64,000 nt of DNA from the NCBI GenBank assembly GCA_026391005.1, contig JAPLEV010000006.1, positions 59,486-123,485 on the forward strand, in the 5' to 3' direction. The translations under genes were made by a program, and so were the position numbers. Source of the DNA: Flavobacteriia bacterium (GTDB taxonomy: Bacteria; Bacteroidota; Bacteroidia; Flavobacteriales_D; Crocinitomicaceae). Shown here piece after piece: positions 1-8,723 of the stretch (the stretch's first letter is position 1; every line of letters begins with the position of its first letter). The notes under the pieces were generated by a model. That model saw only the letters and a list, made by a program, of their open reading frames with translations, made no database searches and was not told where the DNA came from.

Positions 1-1274
1 GTCTTGATTTCCGCAAGCAAAAAGGCATATAAGTCTTTGTCGTAATAATTTAACTTTCCCTTTTTTAGCCCACTAGGGAAATCATTTTCGTCTTTCAATT
101 TATCAAATCCGTGTTCCATTAAAAACCCTTTTATGTTTCCATATTTTAAGTCCCCACTAAATAAATACTGCGTTGAGTAGCCTTGTTTTTTCAGCTTCTC
201 ATTAATCGTGGGGAGATTTCTATGTTTTTCCGGGTAAAGAGAAATGGCCGTTTCTGGAATACTAGGATAACCAGCGAATATTGATGTATTCCCAATTTCA
301 GACGTTGTATTTGTTGCGAAAACATTCGTGAATAAAACTCCCTCTTTTGCTAATTGATCAAAATAAGGTGTGGCCGTTTTTCCGGGGTGAATACAGCCCA
401 TTGCATTGGCAGACCAACCCTCTAAAATAATAAGAACGACGTTTGGTTTTGGGCTGCTTATAAAATTATTTTGGTGGGCGCGATCGAAAGAATAAAGGTC
501 CTTTGTAATCTTTTCTGCTTCGCTAGGTTTCAGTTTCGGCAAGTGATCCTCTGCATCACTTTTATTAAATAGTACATAGCTGTTCCCAAAGAAATAGGCG
601 GAATTAACCGAAATGTCATTCATGATTTGATGCTCCGAAAAATACGCGGAATCTATATTAATTGGGATTTGCTGCAGGCCTCCTCGTGCCATTATAAGGC
701 TTAAACTTAGACCTATAAAGATGGTTAAAACGGAAGGTGCAGTAAAGACCCATCTCCTTTTTGCGGGTCCTTGGGGAATATTAATAAATAATGCTGCTTT
801 TTTTACTAAATAAAATCCCGCGCATAATTCGATAATTAGTAATAACAGAAAATACAAGATTGAAGCGGCGTCTGCCGTTCTAAGGACCTCACCTGGCATG
901 GAGAGATGCATAAATACGCGAGAAGTAAGTTTGTGCCCCCATTCAAAGTAAGAAATAACTTCGCCACTATGAATTGCTGACACCACAACTATTTCCATGT
1001 ATACAATCGATTTCAATAGGTAAACTATCCATCGTCTTTCGAAATTATTATAGATCGACTTTAATAGAATATAAGGAGCAACTAGAAAGGCAATTGTCGC
1101 CATATCTAAGCGGAGGGAATATATAAACGCGCAACAGCTATTTATTATACCAACAGAATCAGGAATTTCTTTATAATGAGTGATGAAGAAAATAAGGCGC
1201 TGTAGGGCAAAAATAAGCAACCAAAACAAACAAAATCGGACAATCGGTTTGCCAAAAGAATAAAGCGTTTTCAT
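1..1274 (-). CDS. Membrane sulfatase / LTA-synthase-like protein (3' end beyond window)
   Basis: An open frame begins at an ATG at 1274 and runs off the left edge, giving 424 codons without a stop. The N-terminal ~200 residues hold about five hydrophobic membrane segments. After a linker, the alkaline-phosphatase-superfamily sulfatase fold begins with VVLIILEGWSA, whose Glu (about residue 285) is the expected metal ligand. A TNTTSEIGN stretch about 35 residues later should carry the catalytic Thr, and SIFAGYPSIP follows. This is the architecture of the LTA synthase / phosphoglycerol transferase family, which in Gram-negatives usually modifies envelope glycans or lipids with phospho-groups. 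The substrate here is unknown. It is divergent from purH, with a 113-bp gap between the starts. The C-terminal metal-binding His residues lie outside the window. Confidence 0.85.
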   Translation of the reverse strand, partial: MKTLYSFGKPIVRFCLFWLLIFALQRLIFFITHYKEIPDSVGIINSCCAFIYSLRLDMATIAFLVAPYILLKSIYNNFERRWIVYLLKSIVYMEIVVVSAIHSGEVISYFEWGHKLTSRVFMHLSMPGEVLRTADAASILYFLLLLIIELCAGFYLVKKAALFINIPQGPAKRRWVFTAPSVLTIFIGLSLSLIMARGGLQQIPINIDSAYFSEHQIMNDISVNSAYFFGNSYVLFNKSDAEDHLPKLKPSEAEKITKDLYSFDRAHQNNFISSPKPNVVLIILEGWSANAMGCIHPGKTATPYFDQLAKEGVLFTNVFATNTTSEIGNTSIFAGYPSIPETAISLYPEKHRNLPTINEKLKKQGYSTQYLFSGDLKYGNIKGFLMEHGFDKLKDENDFPSGLKKGKLNYYDKDLYAFLLAEIK

Positions 1275-1360
1275 GGGGTAAAATTACCAAAAGATTAACT
1301 TATTATTACGCAGCGTTGTTTTTACAAAATTATAAGACATAACATCCCATAAATATGGCG

Positions 1361-1368
1361 TAAATTTG
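1361..1368 (+). promoter_or_regulatory. Candidate -7 promoter element upstream of purH
   Basis: TAAATTTG matches the Bacteroidota -7 consensus TAnnTTTG and ends 19 bp before the purH ATG. No convincing -33 TTTG lies at the expected spacing. Inferred from consensus only. Confidence 0.5.
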
Positions 1369-1387
1369 TGGCTTAATTTTATTAAGA

Positions 1388-2917
1388 ATGAATAACTACA
1401 AGAAAATTGAGAACGCATTAATATCTGTTTTCTACAAAGATGGCCTGGCCGAACTCGTGCGGGAATTAAATCATCAAAACGTTCGCATTTATTCAACCGG
1501 TGGGACATTAACATTTATTCGTGATTTGGGGGTTGAAGCTATTTCTATAGAAGAAATTACCCATTTTCCAGAAATATTAGGTGGTAGAGTTAAAACCTTA
1601 CATCCTGGGATATTTGGAGGAATCCTCCATAGGCGAAATAACGAACAGGACGTAGCAACAATTAAAGAGCATGGAATTAGCGCAATAGACTTAGTCGTTG
1701 TTGATTTATACCCTTTCGAAGAAACTGTTTTGTTACAATCAGACGAACAAGAAATAATAGAAAAAATTGACGTTGGCGGCGTATCTTTAATTCGTGCCGC
1801 GGCAAAAAACTTTGAAGACGTAACAATAATTTCTTCAAGAAACCAATACCATCAATTCGAAACGATTTTTCGCGAGCAAGAAGGCCTATTGAGTCTTGAA
1901 CAGCGCAGGTACTTTGCTGCTGAAGCATTTAATGTGACATCGCATTATGACAGCATGATTCATCGTTATTTTACGGAAAGTCCCTTTGATTACTTTAAGC
2001 AAAGTATACAGCAAAAAACAGTGCTGCGATACGGTGAAAACCCACATCAAAAAGGAGTCTTTTTTGGAGATTTAGAGCTGTTTTTTGATAAGTTGCATGG
2101 AAAAGAGCTTTCCTTTAACAATATACTAGATATTGACGCCGCGGTTAATTTAATGTCAGAATTTAAGGGTGGTGAAGCCACTTTTGCCATACTAAAACAC
2201 AATAATGCTTGTGGAGTGGCAACCGCCGAAACAGCAGAAATTGCTTTTTCAACAGCGCTTGCCACAGATCCGTTGAGCGCTTTTGGCGGTGTTTTAATCT
2301 GCAACCAAGAAATTGATCCTCGGACCGCACTCAAAATTAATGAGTTGTTTTTCGAGGTTTTGATCGCGCCGGCATTTCAAGAGGAGGCACTGCTTACCTT
2401 GAAATCAAAAAAAAATCGTGTTTTACTCGTGCAAAAATTGGTGCAACTTCCCAAGGTACAATTTAGAACGGCTTTAAATGGCGTTTTGCAACAAGAGCGC
2501 GACGAACTCTCTGCTGATGAAAGTCAACTGATGGTAAAGACAATAATCTCACCAACGGAACAGGAGTTAAAAGACTTGGTTTTCGCAAACAAAATTGTGA
2601 AGCATACGAAATCTAATACAATTGTCTTAGCTAAAAACAATGTGCTGATCGCAAGTGGGACAGGACAAACATCAAGAGTTGACGCCCTGACGCAAGCAAT
2701 ACAAAAGGCAAAGCATTTTGGGTTTGATTTAGACGGCGCTGCAATGGCAAGTGATGCTTTTTTTCCATTTCCTGACTGTGTTGAAATTGCCTATAAGGAA
2801 GGAATCCGGGCCGTAATTCAACCTGGAGGATCTCTAAAAGATAACTTCTCAATAGAATTTTGTGATAATAATAAAATGACGATGGTTTTTTCGGGAATTA
2901 GGCATTTTAAACATTAA
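1388..2917 (+). CDS. purH: Bifunctional AICAR transformylase / IMP cyclohydrolase
   Basis: Catalyses the last two steps of de novo purine synthesis: AICAR formylation with 10-formyl-THF, then ring closure to IMP, in the cytoplasm. The 509 residues match the family length. The N-terminal MGS-like cyclohydrolase domain (about 1-190) shows STGGT and GGRVKTLHPGIFGGIL. The transformylase domain starts at LRYGENPHQ, has the KHNNACGVA active-site loop near residue 270 and DPLSAFGG, and ends with SDAFFPFPD and IQPGGSLKD. The ATG start follows a TAnnTTTG element at a short distance. It is intact and separate from the mre operon, whose own candidate promoter overlaps the purH stop codon. Confidence 0.98.
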   Translation: MNNYKKIENALISVFYKDGLAELVRELNHQNVRIYSTGGTLTFIRDLGVEAISIEEITHFPEILGGRVKTLHPGIFGGILHRRNNEQDVATIKEHGISAIDLVVVDLYPFEETVLLQSDEQEIIEKIDVGGVSLIRAAAKNFEDVTIISSRNQYHQFETIFREQEGLLSLEQRRYFAAEAFNVTSHYDSMIHRYFTESPFDYFKQSIQQKTVLRYGENPHQKGVFFGDLELFFDKLHGKELSFNNILDIDAAVNLMSEFKGGEATFAILKHNNACGVATAETAEIAFSTALATDPLSAFGGVLICNQEIDPRTALKINELFFEVLIAPAFQEEALLTLKSKKNRVLLVQKLVQLPKVQFRTALNGVLQQERDELSADESQLMVKTIISPTEQELKDLVFANKIVKHTKSNTIVLAKNNVLIASGTGQTSRVDALTQAIQKAKHFGFDLDGAAMASDAFFPFPDCVEIAYKEGIRAVIQPGGSLKDNFSIEFCDNNKMTMVFSGIRHFKH

Positions 2918-2922
2918 CTTTG
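2915..2922 (+). promoter_or_regulatory. Candidate -7 promoter element for the mreB operon
   Basis: TAACTTTG (consensus TAnnTTTG) overlaps the purH stop and lies 73 bp before the mreB ATG. It would start a long mre-mrdA-rodA transcript. The leader between is T-rich. No clear -33 element. Confidence 0.45.
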
Positions 2923-2995
2923 TTTTATTAGAAAAATCCTTTTTTTTGTTTTTTCTTTGTAAAAGATATTTAATCTTATAATTTATTATAGTATA

Positions 2996-4021
2996 ATGGG
3001 GCTATTTAGTTTTTTAACGCAAGAAATTGCCATTGACTTAGGAACGGCTAATACACTAATTATTTGGAATGATAAGGTAGTCGTTGACGAGCCTTCCATT
3101 GTTGCTAGAGATATTCAAACAGGGAAAATTGTTGCTATTGGTAAAAAAGCGCAACAAATGCATGGTAAAACCCACAAGTTAATAGAAACGGTGCGGCCAT
3201 TAAAGGATGGCGTAATAGCCGACTTCCAAAGTGCAGAACAAATGATCCGGGGTATGATTAAGATGATTAACCCAGGAAGAAGTTTGTTTAATCCTAGTTT
3301 GCGTATGGTTATTTGTATTCCTTCGGGAATAACAGAGGTAGAGAAAAGAGCTGTAAGAGATTCGGCCGAACATGCTGGAGCAAAAGAAGTATACCTTATT
3401 CATGAGCCCATGGCAGCTGCCATTGGAATAGGTATCGATGTGGAAGAACCAATGGGAAATATGATTATTGATATTGGGGGCGGAACATCTGAAATCGCTG
3501 TTATTGCGCTTGGGGGTATTGTTTGCGATAAATCCATTCGTATTGCAGGAGATGATTTCACAAATGATATTGAAGAATATATGCGTCGCCAGCATAATAT
3601 TTTAGTTGGAGAGCGAACGGCAGAGCAAATTAAAATTGAGGTTGGTTCTGCTCTAATGGAACTGGAAAACCCTCCAAATCCTTATGCTGTTAGGGGAAGG
3701 GATTTAATGACGGGGATTCCTAAAGAAATCATTGTTACCTATGACGAGGTGGCTGGCGCTTTAGATAAAACCATATCCAAAATTGAAGAGGCAATCTTAA
3801 GTGCATTAGAAATGACTCCGCCAGAATTATCCGCAGATATCTACAAAACAGGGATTTATTTAGCGGGAGGGGGATCAATGCTTAGGGGCTTAGACAAGCG
3901 TATCTCTGCCAGGACAAAGCTACCCGTTCATATTGCAGAAGATCCGCTAAGGGCCGTTGCAAGAGGTACAAGTATTGCGCTCAAAAATATCGGTAGGTAT
4001 CAATTCTTAATTAGAGATTAA
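2996..4021 (+). CDS. mreB: Rod-shape-determining actin homologue MreB
   Basis: Bacterial actin that forms membrane-associated filaments and directs lateral-wall peptidoglycan synthesis with MreC, MreD, RodA and PBP2. The 341 residues show the actin phosphate-1 loop IAIDLGTANTLI, phosphate-2 loop MIIDIGGGTSEIAVI, and the adenosine-binding GIYLAGGGSMLRGLD near the C-terminus. The N-terminal GLFSFLTQEI can serve as the amphipathic membrane-binding segment. It is the first gene of an elongation operon: mreC follows after 59 bp, and mreD, mrdA and rodA follow with overlaps or only a few bases. No missing key residue was seen. Confidence 0.98.
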   Translation: MGLFSFLTQEIAIDLGTANTLIIWNDKVVVDEPSIVARDIQTGKIVAIGKKAQQMHGKTHKLIETVRPLKDGVIADFQSAEQMIRGMIKMINPGRSLFNPSLRMVICIPSGITEVEKRAVRDSAEHAGAKEVYLIHEPMAAAIGIGIDVEEPMGNMIIDIGGGTSEIAVIALGGIVCDKSIRIAGDDFTNDIEEYMRRQHNILVGERTAEQIKIEVGSALMELENPPNPYAVRGRDLMTGIPKEIIVTYDEVAGALDKTISKIEEAILSALEMTPPELSADIYKTGIYLAGGGSMLRGLDKRISARTKLPVHIAEDPLRAVARGTSIALKNIGRYQFLIRD

Positions 4022-4080
4022 AGACGTAAGATTTCTGCTCTTAACCTCTTTATATTGCTCGGACTTTTCTATTTTTGTAC

Positions 4081-4929
4081 ATGCAGCAACTTATTTCCTT
4101 CTTTAGGCGGTTTAGGGTTACTTTAATTTTTATCTGCCTACAGATTTTGGCTATTTCTACCTATGTGAAATATTTAAACTTTCCAGAAAGCCAATATCTC
4201 ACGAGTGCTTCTTATCTGGGGGGAAAGGGGTTCGCTCTTAGATATTCCATAATGAAACACTTTGAATTAGAAAACTCCAACAAAAATTTACAAGACGAAA
4301 ACATTCAACTTCGTAAGCAGATGCTTAAAAATTTATATCAGATTAATCGAAATACATTTAGAATCGCTGATACTTTATTTGAACAACAATATGATTTTAT
4401 CCCTTGCTTAATAACAAACTCAAACAGTAATAAACTAAATAATTATTTCACCTTAAATGGTGGTAAATTGCAGGGAATAGAAAGGGGAATGGGCGTTTTT
4501 TCAAACAAAGGCGTTGTTGGGGTGGTTCATAATACTAGCGAACATTACGCTGTCGTTAAATCAGTATTGACACAAAACATTAATATTGATGTATTAATTC
4601 TTCCAATAGGCCTATACGGTTTTCTTAAATGGAACAGCAAGGATCCTAGACGCGGATCAATTACAGGTATTACAAATGATATAAATATTAAAAAGGGTTC
4701 TAAAGTCGTAACGCGGGGCGGGTCTGGGGTATTTCCTAAGGGACTACTTATCGGTTATGTAGAGCAACTTTTACCCGTTGAGGGAAAACCTTTGTGGGAG
4801 GTCGTTATTCGTTTTAGTGAAGATTATCGTCGTTTGGATAGGGCATATGTAATTAAAAACTTGTTTATAAAAGAGCAAAGTGATCTAGAAAAAACGATTC
4901 CAAACGATGTTAAACCCTTGAAACTATGA
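4081..4929 (+). CDS. mreC: Rod-shape-determining protein MreC
   Basis: Bitopic inner-membrane scaffold of the elongasome. One membrane helix (about residues 11-28) is followed by a coiled coil (about 60-85, ENSNKNLQDENIQLRKQML) and a periplasmic beta domain with the family signatures GVVGVVHNTSEHYAVVKSVL and VTRGGSGVFPKGLLIGYVE. The chosen start is ATG 4081. A TTG six bases upstream is in frame but falls within a TATTTTTG promoter-like string. The stop overlaps the mreD start as ATGA, implying translational coupling. The length (282 residues) is normal for the family. Confidence 0.93.
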   Translation: MQQLISFFRRFRVTLIFICLQILAISTYVKYLNFPESQYLTSASYLGGKGFALRYSIMKHFELENSNKNLQDENIQLRKQMLKNLYQINRNTFRIADTLFEQQYDFIPCLITNSNSNKLNNYFTLNGGKLQGIERGMGVFSNKGVVGVVHNTSEHYAVVKSVLTQNINIDVLILPIGLYGFLKWNSKDPRRGSITGITNDINIKKGSKVVTRGGSGVFPKGLLIGYVEQLLPVEGKPLWEVVIRFSEDYRRLDRAYVIKNLFIKEQSDLEKTIPNDVKPLKL

Positions 4930-5438
4930 GTGTAGTATTCTCAGGTATATTTCGGTTTGTTTTGTTTGTTTTCCTTCAAGTTTTTGTGTTTAATCAAGTA
5001 GAATTAGGCCTTGGGATTTGTTTATTTATTTGTCCCCTCTATGTGCTATTACTCCCTTTTGAAATTAATCGTTTTCTTCTGATGATCCTGGCATTTGGGA
5101 TGGGGCTAATTATTGATTTATTCTCTAATACATACGGGCTTCACGCATCTTCTTTGCTCTTACTATCCTACCTTCGGAAAGATATCTTTAACATTTTTGC
5201 GCCGCGTGATGGGTACGACCCCTTAAAAACTCCTTCCTACTTTGATATGGGACATCTTTGGTTTTTTTCTGCTTTCGGTACATTGCTTCTGATTCATACA
5301 TCATGGTTTTTTCTTTTAGAGGCATTCACCTTTACTAATATAATGTATACCCTCCAAAAAATAATATTGTCGTGTTTCTTTATCTATTTAATTAGCTTAC
5401 TTATGCAAATACTGGTCATAAGAAGGGGGAGAAAATAA
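4926..5438 (+). CDS. mreD: Rod-shape-determining protein MreD
   Basis: A small (170 aa), very hydrophobic protein with about five predicted membrane helices. Sequence conservation in MreD is low, so the call rests on size, topology and position between mreC (ATGA overlap) and the PBP2 gene (5-bp gap). The motif GLIIDLFSNTYGLHASSLLLLSY matches the characteristic F-x(n)-D-x(n)-GLHA-like core of MreD. Its role is to link MreC/MreB with RodA and PBP2 in the inner membrane. Confidence 0.9.
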   Translation: MSVVFSGIFRFVLFVFLQVFVFNQVELGLGICLFICPLYVLLLPFEINRFLLMILAFGMGLIIDLFSNTYGLHASSLLLLSYLRKDIFNIFAPRDGYDPLKTPSYFDMGHLWFFSAFGTLLLIHTSWFFLLEAFTFTNIMYTLQKIILSCFFIYLISLLMQILVIRRGRK

Positions 5439-5443
5439 AAAAA

Positions 5444-7309
5444 ATGAACCTCGAAAACAGAAAATATATTATTGTGTTTTTTATTCTAGCTGTTGGGGTT
5501 ATCTATCTCATAAAGCTATTCTATATGCAAATTATAGATGATACTTGGGTGCTTAGGGCACAGGAAATTGCCGAAAAGAGAAAAGAAATTCTTCCACCAA
5601 GAGCTGTTGTTTTTGATCGGAATGGGCGAAAAATAGTGTCAAACAAAACGTATTATAATCTCATGTTTATTGAAAGCAATATAAAAAAACTAGACACCGT
5701 TGCTTTTGCGAAATTATTGCAGATAACCCCCTTACAAGTTCGTGAAAGATTCAATGAAATAAAACTCGGAGAGGGTGTTTATTTTAATAAAAGCAGCGGA
5801 AAAAAAACATCCAATTATCAAAAAAAAAGAGCGTATCCTTTTTTGAAAGAATTGACATTAGATGAAATTACGAATATTGCACTACACCTTGATAACTTTC
5901 CTGGATTTTATGAGGAGGTGACAAGCATGCGAAGCTATCCCTATTCAAATGGAGCCAATATCCTCGGATACCTAAATGAAGCGACACGAAAAGAAATTGA
6001 TGAGGATCGTTTTTATAAAGCAGGAAGCAACATCGGAAGATCTGGGATTGAACGGTTTTATGAAAAAGAGCTTCGGGGTAGGAAGGGTATTAGATATATC
6101 GTAACCTCCGCCATGAACAATGCTATTGAATCCTACGCGAATGGGAAGTATGACACAATTGCCAAACAAGCACCGGGGCTCACTTTAGGCATGGATATTA
6201 CATTACAAGCATATGGTGAATTATTAATGCAAAATAAAAAGGGTTGTATTGTTGCTATTGAACCTCAAAGTGGGGACATTCTAACAATGGTTTCTGCTCC
6301 ATATTTTAACCCAAATCTTTTAGTTGGAAGAAGAAATATTAGTTTAAACTACCCTAAATTAGTAAAAGACCTAGATAAACCTCTTTTCCCACGGCCGCTG
6401 CAAGCTGAATATCCCCCTGGGTCTATTTTCAAACTTGTTCAATCGCTTATTGCCCTACAAGAGGGTGTTATTACCGAATCAAGCGGCTTTTCCTGTAATA
6501 AAAGTGTTGTTGGTTGTCATAATCACCCTAATGCGTCAGGGGTTTCGCAAGCAGTTCAGTATTCATGCAATCCTTATTTTTATGCGGTTGTGAGAAAAAT
6601 TATACAACAAAATAAAAAGCGTAATAATTATCAAGATGCAGAAATTGGGCTTACTATTTGGCATCGCTATATGACTAGCTTTGGATTAGGTAAAAAATTA
6701 GATACAGATGTGTTTGGACAGCGTCCCGGACTTATACCTGACTCAAAATATTATGACAGACTTTATGGACATAATCAGTGGGGATTCTCTACTATAAGAT
6801 CAATATCAATCGGGCAAGGTGAAATTAAACTAACCCCATTACAAATGGCCAACATTGCCGCTATAATTGCTAATAAAGGCTGGTATATTGAACCACATTT
6901 TGTTAAATCAATTGGGGACAAAGGACCATTACCAGCTTACTTAAAAAAACATAAAACATTGGTTGACGCCAAAAATTTTATCCCCGTTATAGAAGGGATG
7001 AGAAGGGTAGTCAATGAGCCAGGAGGAACCGGGAGCGCAGCAAGATTAAAAGAAATAATCGTTTGTGGAAAAACCGGTACCGTTCAAAACTCACAAGGAA
7101 AGGATCATTCCGTTTTCATCGCCTTTGCGCCAATGGAAAATCCTAAAATTGCAGTCGCGGTTTTTATTGAAAATGCCGGGGCGGGCGGTACATGGGCCGC
7201 TCCAATAGCAAATTTAATAATTGAAAAATATTTACTTTCAAAAATCTCCGATTTAAATAAAGAAAAAATGGTGGTGGACGCTATATTATCTAATTACACT
7301 AAAAAATGA
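5444..7309 (+). CDS. mrdA: Penicillin-binding protein 2 (elongation transpeptidase)
   Basis: Class B PBP that cross-links peptidoglycan during side-wall growth, working with RodA. It has one N-terminal membrane helix (about 8-28), a pedestal domain with VVFDRNGRKIVSN, and a transpeptidase domain whose three active-site motifs are all present: SxxK as PGSIFK (Ser about 327), SxN as YSCN, and KTG as GKTGT (Lys about 543). The 621 residues match the family. Position mreCD-mrdA-rodA is the classical elongasome order. The start ATG follows a short A-rich stretch after mreD, and its stop overlaps the rodA start. Confidence 0.97.
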   Translation: MNLENRKYIIVFFILAVGVIYLIKLFYMQIIDDTWVLRAQEIAEKRKEILPPRAVVFDRNGRKIVSNKTYYNLMFIESNIKKLDTVAFAKLLQITPLQVRERFNEIKLGEGVYFNKSSGKKTSNYQKKRAYPFLKELTLDEITNIALHLDNFPGFYEEVTSMRSYPYSNGANILGYLNEATRKEIDEDRFYKAGSNIGRSGIERFYEKELRGRKGIRYIVTSAMNNAIESYANGKYDTIAKQAPGLTLGMDITLQAYGELLMQNKKGCIVAIEPQSGDILTMVSAPYFNPNLLVGRRNISLNYPKLVKDLDKPLFPRPLQAEYPPGSIFKLVQSLIALQEGVITESSGFSCNKSVVGCHNHPNASGVSQAVQYSCNPYFYAVVRKIIQQNKKRNNYQDAEIGLTIWHRYMTSFGLGKKLDTDVFGQRPGLIPDSKYYDRLYGHNQWGFSTIRSISIGQGEIKLTPLQMANIAAIIANKGWYIEPHFVKSIGDKGPLPAYLKKHKTLVDAKNFIPVIEGMRRVVNEPGGTGSAARLKEIIVCGKTGTVQNSQGKDHSVFIAFAPMENPKIAVAVFIENAGAGGTWAAPIANLIIEKYLLSKISDLNKEKMVVDAILSNYTKK

Positions 7310-8700
7310 GGAAGAACGCAGCAATAATTTCCAAATTAGATTGGCCATTGTTTGTGACTTTCTGTTTGTTGATTGTTTTTGGGATGGCAACCGTTTATTC
7401 CGTGGCATTTAATGAGGAGCAGCCTAATATTTTTGATTTAAGTGAAAAATATGGTAAACAAATCCTGTGGATTGGCATTTCTTTTTTTATTGGATTCTTA
7501 ATTTTTTTAATCGATGCCAATATTTATCAACGTGTTGCGCTTCCTGTTTATTTAATTGTTTTGGCTTCACTAGTCATCGTATTATTTATGCCGCCAATTA
7601 ATGGCGCAAGAGCATGGCTTGGGGTTGGGTCCTTGGGGGTTCAGCCTGCTGAATTTGCTAAAATTGCAACCGCGCTGCTCTTGTCTAAATACATCAGTGA
7701 ACTTATCGTTAAATCCCAAACAATCAAAACCGTCCTAAGTGCCTGTCTAATCTTACTCTTGCCCGCCATTCTTGTTGCGCTTCAGCCAGACGCTGGGACA
7801 CTTATTGTTTTTAGTTCTTTCCTTTTTGTAATGTATCGGGAAGGACTGACCTTTGATCCTATTGTTTTAAGCGTTTTAAATTTCATTCCTGGAATGAAAT
7901 TTAAATCAACGTGGTTGGGAAGTCACTTTATTCCTGTATTGTTTATCTTTCTTTTTCTTTGCATAATTACCCTTTTATTAAGTAATGTGCATTTTCATTT
8001 ATGGTTTTTCACAAACAAATTATTTTCGGGATCCACGGGTATTGTGTTAATACTTGGCCTTGTTTCAGTAATTATATTGCTTTTTATTCGTAGAATCTCC
8101 ATTAAAAGAGATCGCTCCAAGGTGGTTCTCGTTGTTGTTTTAGGATTTATAATTATAGCTAGCATTACGTTATTTATAGAGAGTGGGTTTTCTAGTCTTG
8201 CTAAACACCAAAAGGATAGGATAGAACTGTTTTTAGGATTAAAAGAAGATCCTGATGGACGAGATTATAATAGAAATAGAGCCATGGCGGCTGTTGGTTC
8301 AGGCGGCGCATTCGGCAAGGGATATAAAGAGGCATCTGTATCCAGTGTTGAAAGTAATCACGTACCCGAAAGTGAAACCGATTTTATTTTCTGTCCTTTT
8401 GCAGAAGAATGGGGCTTTGCGGGAAGTCTTTTTTTAGTTTTTTTATACCTTTTTATGCTTATGAGAATTATTTTTATTGCAGAAAGACAGCGCTCATCAT
8501 TTAATCGTGTTTATTCCTATTGTGTTGCTATGATATTATTCTACCATTTTGCAATTAATATAGGAATGAACATTGGTTTTGCGCCTGTTATTGGGATACC
8601 GCTACCTTTTTTTAGTTATGGGGGATCGTCTATTTTGTCATTTTGTATTATGATGTTTATTTTACTCAAATTAGATAGTCAAAGAATAGATGTTTTATAA
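7306..8700 (+). CDS. rodA: Peptidoglycan glycosyltransferase RodA (SEDS family)
   Basis: Polytopic inner-membrane SEDS glycosyltransferase that polymerises lipid II and partners PBP2. It has about ten hydrophobic helices. Family hallmarks include NGARAWLGVGSLGVQPAEFAKI, LQPDAGTLIVF, SNHVPESETDFIF (with the catalytic-loop acidic residues) and the C-terminal PLPFFSYGGSS. At 464 residues it is longer than the enterobacterial protein (about 370). The extra length lies around 190-285, where additional hydrophobic segments are inserted between the two conserved halves. It overlaps mrdA by four bases (ATGA). Confidence 0.95.
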   Translation: MRKNAAIISKLDWPLFVTFCLLIVFGMATVYSVAFNEEQPNIFDLSEKYGKQILWIGISFFIGFLIFLIDANIYQRVALPVYLIVLASLVIVLFMPPINGARAWLGVGSLGVQPAEFAKIATALLLSKYISELIVKSQTIKTVLSACLILLLPAILVALQPDAGTLIVFSSFLFVMYREGLTFDPIVLSVLNFIPGMKFKSTWLGSHFIPVLFIFLFLCIITLLLSNVHFHLWFFTNKLFSGSTGIVLILGLVSVIILLFIRRISIKRDRSKVVLVVVLGFIIIASITLFIESGFSSLAKHQKDRIELFLGLKEDPDGRDYNRNRAMAAVGSGGAFGKGYKEASVSSVESNHVPESETDFIFCPFAEEWGFAGSLFLVFLYLFMLMRIIFIAERQRSSFNRVYSYCVAMILFYHFAINIGMNIGFAPVIGIPLPFFSYGGSSILSFCIMMFILLKLDSQRIDVL

Positions 8701-8723
8701 TGATTAATCTGTAATTTTAAACT

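Noticed and set aside
3200..3595. 131-codon antisense frame in mreB
   Set aside because: Shadow of the highly conserved mreB frame; low-complexity translation and no family resemblance.
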